The position numbers and the translations under genes were made by a program. From Nocardioides jejuensis (GTDB taxonomy: Bacteria > Actinomycetota > Actinomycetes > Propionibacteriales > Nocardioidaceae): DNA of 64,000 nucleotides. The stretch spans positions 16,523 through 80,522 of the forward strand of contig NZ_SJZJ01000015.1 in NCBI RefSeq assembly GCF_004337475.1. The letters run 5' to 3'. Positions 60,691-64,000 of the stretch are shown here, in pieces (positions within the stretch are counted from its first letter, which is position 1; the number at the start of each line of letters is the position of its first letter). Under the pieces are notes generated by a model. The model worked only from the letters and a program-made list of their open reading frames with translations. It was not told where the DNA came from and made no database searches.

Positions 60691-60713
60691 CGGATGGCGT
60701 TCACACTAGTGGG
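60691..60713 (-). promoter_or_regulatory. Upstream element shared with paralogue A
   Basis: CCCACTA-N3-TGA-N7-TCCG on the minus strand, 68 bases before the start of paralogue B and just after the stop of paralogue C. See the matching element at 58534-58556. Confidence 0.5.
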
Positions 60714-60714
60714 A

Positions 60715-62628
60715 TCAGTCGGTCGTGTCCCGCTCCTTGCGCCGCCGCGCGTCGAGGGGTGCAGCGGCCCGGTTGTAGCACCAGCCGTAGCCGAGCAGGA
60801 CGGTCAGCCACAGCCCCATCACGGCGATGGTCGCCGCCTCGAACGCCCACGTCGGTACGTCGTCGCGGCGCTCGCGCTGCATCAGCGGCACCTCGAAGCG
60901 GAGCGTCGCCGTGCCGCCGTCGGCGACCTGGATCAGCCGCCCGCGGTCGCTCGTGATGGCCGGGTCGTCCGGCATGTAGAGCGGGATCGCCATCATCTCG
61001 TTGGTGCCCCGGTGCAGGCGCAGGAGCGTCTTCCACGGGCCGTAGAGCGGCAGCCGGTGCTCTGACCGGTACTCGCCGGTCCGTCCGGTCGGGAGCATCC
61101 GGACCCGGACGACGCCCGGGACGTGCGCCTGCGGGTCCTCCGGCACGTTGGTCGCGCCGCGCGGCGAGCCCTGCCAGCCCATCGCGTAGAACCACGTGGC
61201 GTCCGCGGCGGGGTCGCCGTCGGTGAACCGGGCCGTCACCACCGCCTCGCAGCGGTTCGTCGCGTTGGTGCAGTCGGTGCGACCGCCGGTGACGTCGGCG
61301 TACGTGATGACGGCGTGGTGCTCGGGGCCACCGCGCTGCACGCCGAAGACGCCCATCAGGACGACGAAGGTCAGGAGACCGGCCAGACCGTAGCCGCGGT
61401 AGGGGAGCGACGCGTGCGACGCCGGTGGAGTCGAGGATCCGATGATCCGGACCCGCGAGGAGAGCCAGAGCGCCATCAGCGATCCGCCGACGCCGGCGAT
61501 CGTGCTGGTGGTCAGCAGCAGCGGCAGGCTCGAGGACGGGAACGGCTGGGGGAGCGGCATGAAGTGCTTCGACCAGAGCCACTCGCCGTACATGCCGAGG
61601 GAGCCGACCAGGAGGCCCGAGACGATCGCGAAGAGGAAGGGCTGGTCGCGCCGCTTCGGCTGCAGGGCCGCCGCGACGAGCTCGATCAGGACGAGGGCCG
61701 GCGCTGCCAGGAGGAAGCGCGCCACCAGCACGTCCGGAAGTGCAGAGATCGCCAGGAAGAGCACGCCGTGCGCAGCCCAGTAGAGAACGAGGACGATGAG
61801 CGCCCCGCCGGGACCCATCCAGAGGCGGGCGCTGATGCCGATCCAGGCCATCAGGAACGCGAAGATGATGAACTGCGTGGCCGCCGGGAACTGCGGGAGC
61901 CCGAGGTCGAACTCCATCAGGAACGCGAACGGCAGGCCGCAGAACGCGATCGCACCGGTGCCCAGCAGCCGACCGAGGAAGCCGCGGGTGAGCGGCGCCG
62001 AGACCTGGGCGGCCTCCGCCAGCAGCACGGGTACGCCGAGGACGAACGTGACCGCCCCGCCGATCATCAAGACATGGGTCGGGCCCCACTCGGTGACGTC
62101 CTGGCCGAAGATCCGGTGCCAGAAGTCGTCCAGCGGGAAGCCGGTGACGGCGATCAGGCCGGCGAGCGTGATGATCAGCGAGCCGAGCGGCACCCGCCAC
62201 CCCGGAGCGATCCGCACGGTGTGCCGCGGGAGTGGGTCGCGTGCCAGCGCCATGCTCAGCACGCCGGAGTGCGTGATGCCGAGCAGGCCCAGCAGGATCG
62301 GGTAGTGGCTCGGGTTCGCGAGCGGGCCGGGGTCGCGACCGTTCTGCATGTGGATCGGCACGTCCCACCAGACGCCGAGGCCCGCCGACAGCACCGACAC
62401 GATGCCGAGGACGACCGGAAGCGCCAGCCACCGGGGTACGCCGGAGAAGGCAGCCGCCCAGTCGGCAAGGCGGCCGACGAGCGTGGTGTGACCGGTCCGC
62501 TCACGCAGCGTCACCCAGCCGAAGAAGAGGACCGGGACAGCCGCGATGCCGGCGGCGATGAGGATCTCGTGGAACGCGGCGCCGCCTGCGGACGGTGCGG
62601 CTGGTGCGACCTGGATCTGCATGCTCAT
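60715..62628 (-). CDS. Large polytopic membrane protein of unknown family, paralogue C
   Basis: The 637-residue protein is the first-transcribed of the three paralogues. The shared motifs are complete (HMQNGRDPG, NPSHYPIL, LPRHTVRIAPGW, DDFWHRIFGQDVTEWGPTH, FLMEFDLGLPQFPA, GEWLWSKHFMPLPQPF). The outer domain carries a Cys pair (CTNATNRC near 460) and TWFYAMGWQG. ATG 62628 is preceded by AAAGG; a second ATG is two codons in. It is on the same strand as B with a 91-base gap that holds the element of B. It has its own promoter region (62629-62718) with a GGAAGCACTTCC palindrome. The family is not recognised. Confidence 0.75.
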   Translation of the reverse strand: MSMQIQVAPAAPSAGGAAFHEILIAAGIAAVPVLFFGWVTLRERTGHTTLVGRLADWAAAFSGVPRWLALPVVLGIVSVLSAGLGVWWDVPIHMQNGRDPGPLANPSHYPILLGLLGITHSGVLSMALARDPLPRHTVRIAPGWRVPLGSLIITLAGLIAVTGFPLDDFWHRIFGQDVTEWGPTHVLMIGGAVTFVLGVPVLLAEAAQVSAPLTRGFLGRLLGTGAIAFCGLPFAFLMEFDLGLPQFPAATQFIIFAFLMAWIGISARLWMGPGGALIVLVLYWAAHGVLFLAISALPDVLVARFLLAAPALVLIELVAAALQPKRRDQPFLFAIVSGLLVGSLGMYGEWLWSKHFMPLPQPFPSSSLPLLLTTSTIAGVGGSLMALWLSSRVRIIGSSTPPASHASLPYRGYGLAGLLTFVVLMGVFGVQRGGPEHHAVITYADVTGGRTDCTNATNRCEAVVTARFTDGDPAADATWFYAMGWQGSPRGATNVPEDPQAHVPGVVRVRMLPTGRTGEYRSEHRLPLYGPWKTLLRLHRGTNEMMAIPLYMPDDPAITSDRGRLIQVADGGTATLRFEVPLMQRERRDDVPTWAFEAATIAVMGLWLTVLLGYGWCYNRAAAPLDARRRKERDTTD

Positions 62629-62718
62629 CGAGCCTTTCTGCGTGCCGGACCCCCGAGATCACCTTGGCGCGTCCGGACCGGCGGCGGAAGCACTTCCCGG
62701 TGTTTTGCCGGAAATGGC

Positions 62719-62753
62719 GAGGCGCCCCGGACCGCGAACGGTCGGGGCGCCTC
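62719..62753 (-). terminator. Hairpin terminator after the E2 gene
   Basis: Arms 62719-62734 and 62739-62753 pair through 15 positions with one bulged G around a CGAA loop, 12 bases past the E2 stop on the minus strand. It isolates the E2 gene from the membrane-protein cassette. Confidence 0.82.
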
Positions 62754-62764
62754 GGCGTACGGGA

Positions 62765-64000
62765 TCAGAGCTGGAACTGGGCCGCCTCGATGCGCGACTT
62801 GAGGTCGCCGAGGAAGCGGTAGGCGTCGCCGCCGTCGATCAGGCGCTGGTCGTAGGAGAGTGTCACGTAGGCCATCTGACGGACCGCGATCGACTCGCCC
62901 GCGTCGGCGTCGTCGATGACGACAGCGCGCTTGACGACGGCGCCCGTGCCGAGCACCGCAACCTGCGGCAGGTGCACGACCGGGGTGTCGAGGAGGGCGC
63001 CGTTGCTGCCGAAGTCGGCCACGGTGAACGTGCCACCCGCGAGGTCGTCCGGCGTGATCCGGCCGGTGCTCGCGCGCTCGGAGACCTCGGCGACCTTGGT
63101 CGCCAGCGCCTCGACGGTCAGGCTGCCGGCGTCCTTGACGACCGGCGCGAGCTGGCCCTTCGCGGTGTCGACCGTGAACGCGAGGTTCTCGTGGTCGAAG
63201 TAGGTGACCACGTTGGTCGCAGCGTCGATCTGCGCGTTGAGCTTCGGGTGCTGCTTGAGCAGGTCGGCAGCGGCCTTCGCGAAGAACGGCGTGAAGCCGA
63301 TGTCCGAGCCCTTGGCCTCGAGCAGGCGGGCAATGCCGGTCGCGTCGACCTCGACGACCGCGGTGCCCTGCGGGGCGGTCCGGAGCGAGTCGGCGGTGCC
63401 GGAGCCGATGACCTGACGGAGGCGGCTGAGCTCCTCGGTCGTGCCACGCAGCGGCGACGCTGCAGCCGGAGCGGCAGCGGCGGCGGGGGCTGCCGGAGCG
63501 GCGGCGCCGTTCTTGGCGGCGTCGAGGACGTCCTGCTTGCGGATGCGACCGCCGACACCGGAGCCCGTGAGCGTCGACAGGTCGACGCCGTGCTTCGCCG
63601 CGAGCTTGCGGACGAGCGGGGTGACGTACGACGGGGTGTCGCCGGTGGTCGGGGCCGGCGCGGCGGGCGCCGCGGGGGCGGCCGGAGCAGCGGGGGCCGG
63701 GGCAGCGGGGGCTGCAGGAGCGGCCGCGACGGGAGACGGGGCCTCGACGGGGGCAGCCGGAGCAGCGGGAGCGGCGGCCGCGGGAGCGGACACGCCGTCA
63801 CCGACGACGGCGAGCTCGGTGCCGACGTCGACGGTCTCGTCGACCTGAACCTTGATGGCGAGGAGCTTGCCCGCAACGGGCGAGGGGATCTCGGTGTCGA
63901 CCTTGTCGGTCGAGACCTCGAGCAGCGGCTCGTCGACGGCGACGTCGTCACCGATCTGCTTGAGCCAGCGGGTGACGGTGCCCTCGGTGACCGACTCGCC
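62765..64000 (-). CDS. sucB: 2-oxoacid dehydrogenase E2 subunit (dihydrolipoamide acyltransferase), partial at right edge
   Basis: The 412 visible residues end at the natural C-terminus and run off the window at the N-terminal side. They show a lipoyl domain with the modified lysine in EVSTDKVDTE, an Ala/Pro-rich linker, a peripheral subunit-binding domain (YVTPLVRKLAAKHGVDLSTL) and the catalytic domain. Two key spots are changed: the HxxxDG motif reads YDQRLIDGGDA, with Gln (codon 62847-62849) for the catalytic His, and the expected ARRM-type segment after LSRLRQVI reads GSGTADSL. It may act as a carrier/scaffold, with an acyltransferase elsewhere (for example an SucA-fused one). Its place near lipB/lipA is conserved. 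Confidence 0.9.
   Translation of the reverse strand, partial: GESVTEGTVTRWLKQIGDDVAVDEPLLEVSTDKVDTEIPSPVAGKLLAIKVQVDETVDVGTELAVVGDGVSAPAAAAPAAPAAPVEAPSPVAAAPAAPAAPAPAAPAAPAAPAAPAPTTGDTPSYVTPLVRKLAAKHGVDLSTLTGSGVGGRIRKQDVLDAAKNGAAAPAAPAAAAAPAAASPLRGTTEELSRLRQVIGSGTADSLRTAPQGTAVVEVDATGIARLLEAKGSDIGFTPFFAKAAADLLKQHPKLNAQIDAATNVVTYFDHENLAFTVDTAKGQLAPVVKDAGSLTVEALATKVAEVSERASTGRITPDDLAGGTFTVADFGSNGALLDTPVVHLPQVAVLGTGAVVKRAVVIDDADAGESIAVRQMAYVTLSYDQRLIDGGDAYRFLGDLKSRIEAAQFQL

Noticed and set aside
63640..63790. Ala/Pro/Gly repeats that look like a tandem repeat
   Set aside because: They encode the flexible linker of the E2 subunit between lipoyl and subunit-binding domains.

Overview
The window is high-GC DNA with actinobacterial gene families throughout (DevR/DevS-like two-component system, DUF4191, TIGR01777 epimerase, DUF2236 oxygenase, GlnR-type operator, ChoD-like GMC oxidoreductases). 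Gene order E2 acyltransferase - TIGR01777 - lipB - lipA - DUF4191 - RDD - glnA is the order around dlaT/lipB/lipA/glnA1 in mycobacteria and relatives. Content (fused indolepyruvate ferredoxin oxidoreductase, many acyl-CoA and redox enzymes, TetR regulators) fits an aerobic soil-type actinobacterium of the Nocardioidaceae kind; the genus is an inference. No rRNA, tRNA, CRISPR array, transposase or phage gene was seen.

1-8.5 kb: start of an acyl-CoA ligase (cut by the window edge), DoxX-like protein, acyltransferase, spermidine-synthase-like protein, an orphan FetB-type permease, a Dabb protein, then a coupled pair: Leu/Phe-type amino acid dehydrogenase and a 1152-residue indolepyruvate ferredoxin oxidoreductase. 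Together they would deaminate aromatic or branched amino acids and oxidatively decarboxylate the 2-oxo acids. 8.5-14 kb: ChoD-like GMC oxidoreductase, TetR regulator with clear operators, DUF2236 oxygenase and a long acyl-CoA dehydrogenase. 14-18.5 kb: a dormancy-type locus (UspA, two flavin-binding-fold proteins, DevR-like regulator and DevS-like GAF kinase facing each other, small membrane protein). 18.5-25 kb: housekeeping and lipid genes, an SRPBCC/thioesterase/hydrolase operon and a 40-residue zinc-ribbon microprotein.

25-29 kb: a DUF1611 (DgcN-like) gene coupled to a PLP amino acid racemase, flanked by two nearly identical copies of a 196-197 residue protein with their upstream DNA, i.e. 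a long direct repeat. 28.9-30.2 kb: ECF sigma factor, zinc anti-sigma factor and a divergent DoxX-like gene, whose shared intergenic region carries mirror-image promoters. 30.4-35 kb: flavodoxin, ferredoxin reductase, prfC (release factor 3) and an alanine-dehydrogenase-like gene that overlaps prfC by 70 bases. 35-44.6 kb: three TetR-controlled groups of oxidoreductases, hydrolases, an enoyl-CoA hydratase and a second GMC enzyme, probably for catabolism of a cyclic or terpenoid-like compound. 44.6-49.5 kb: a decayed LuxR fragment, type I glutamine synthetase, an acetyltransferase, and type III glutamine synthetase with a GlnR-type box.

49.5-64 kb: the conserved lipoate block, split by a five-gene insertion between the TIGR01777 gene and the E2 acyltransferase. 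The insertion holds three paralogous polytopic membrane proteins of about 640 residues (not recognised) with invariant His/Asp/Glu in or near the membrane; the last is translationally coupled to a short-chain dehydrogenase and followed by a Baeyer-Villiger-type monooxygenase. This is the best candidate for an undescribed system. The E2 gene at the right edge is itself odd: the catalytic His of its acyltransferase domain reads Gln.
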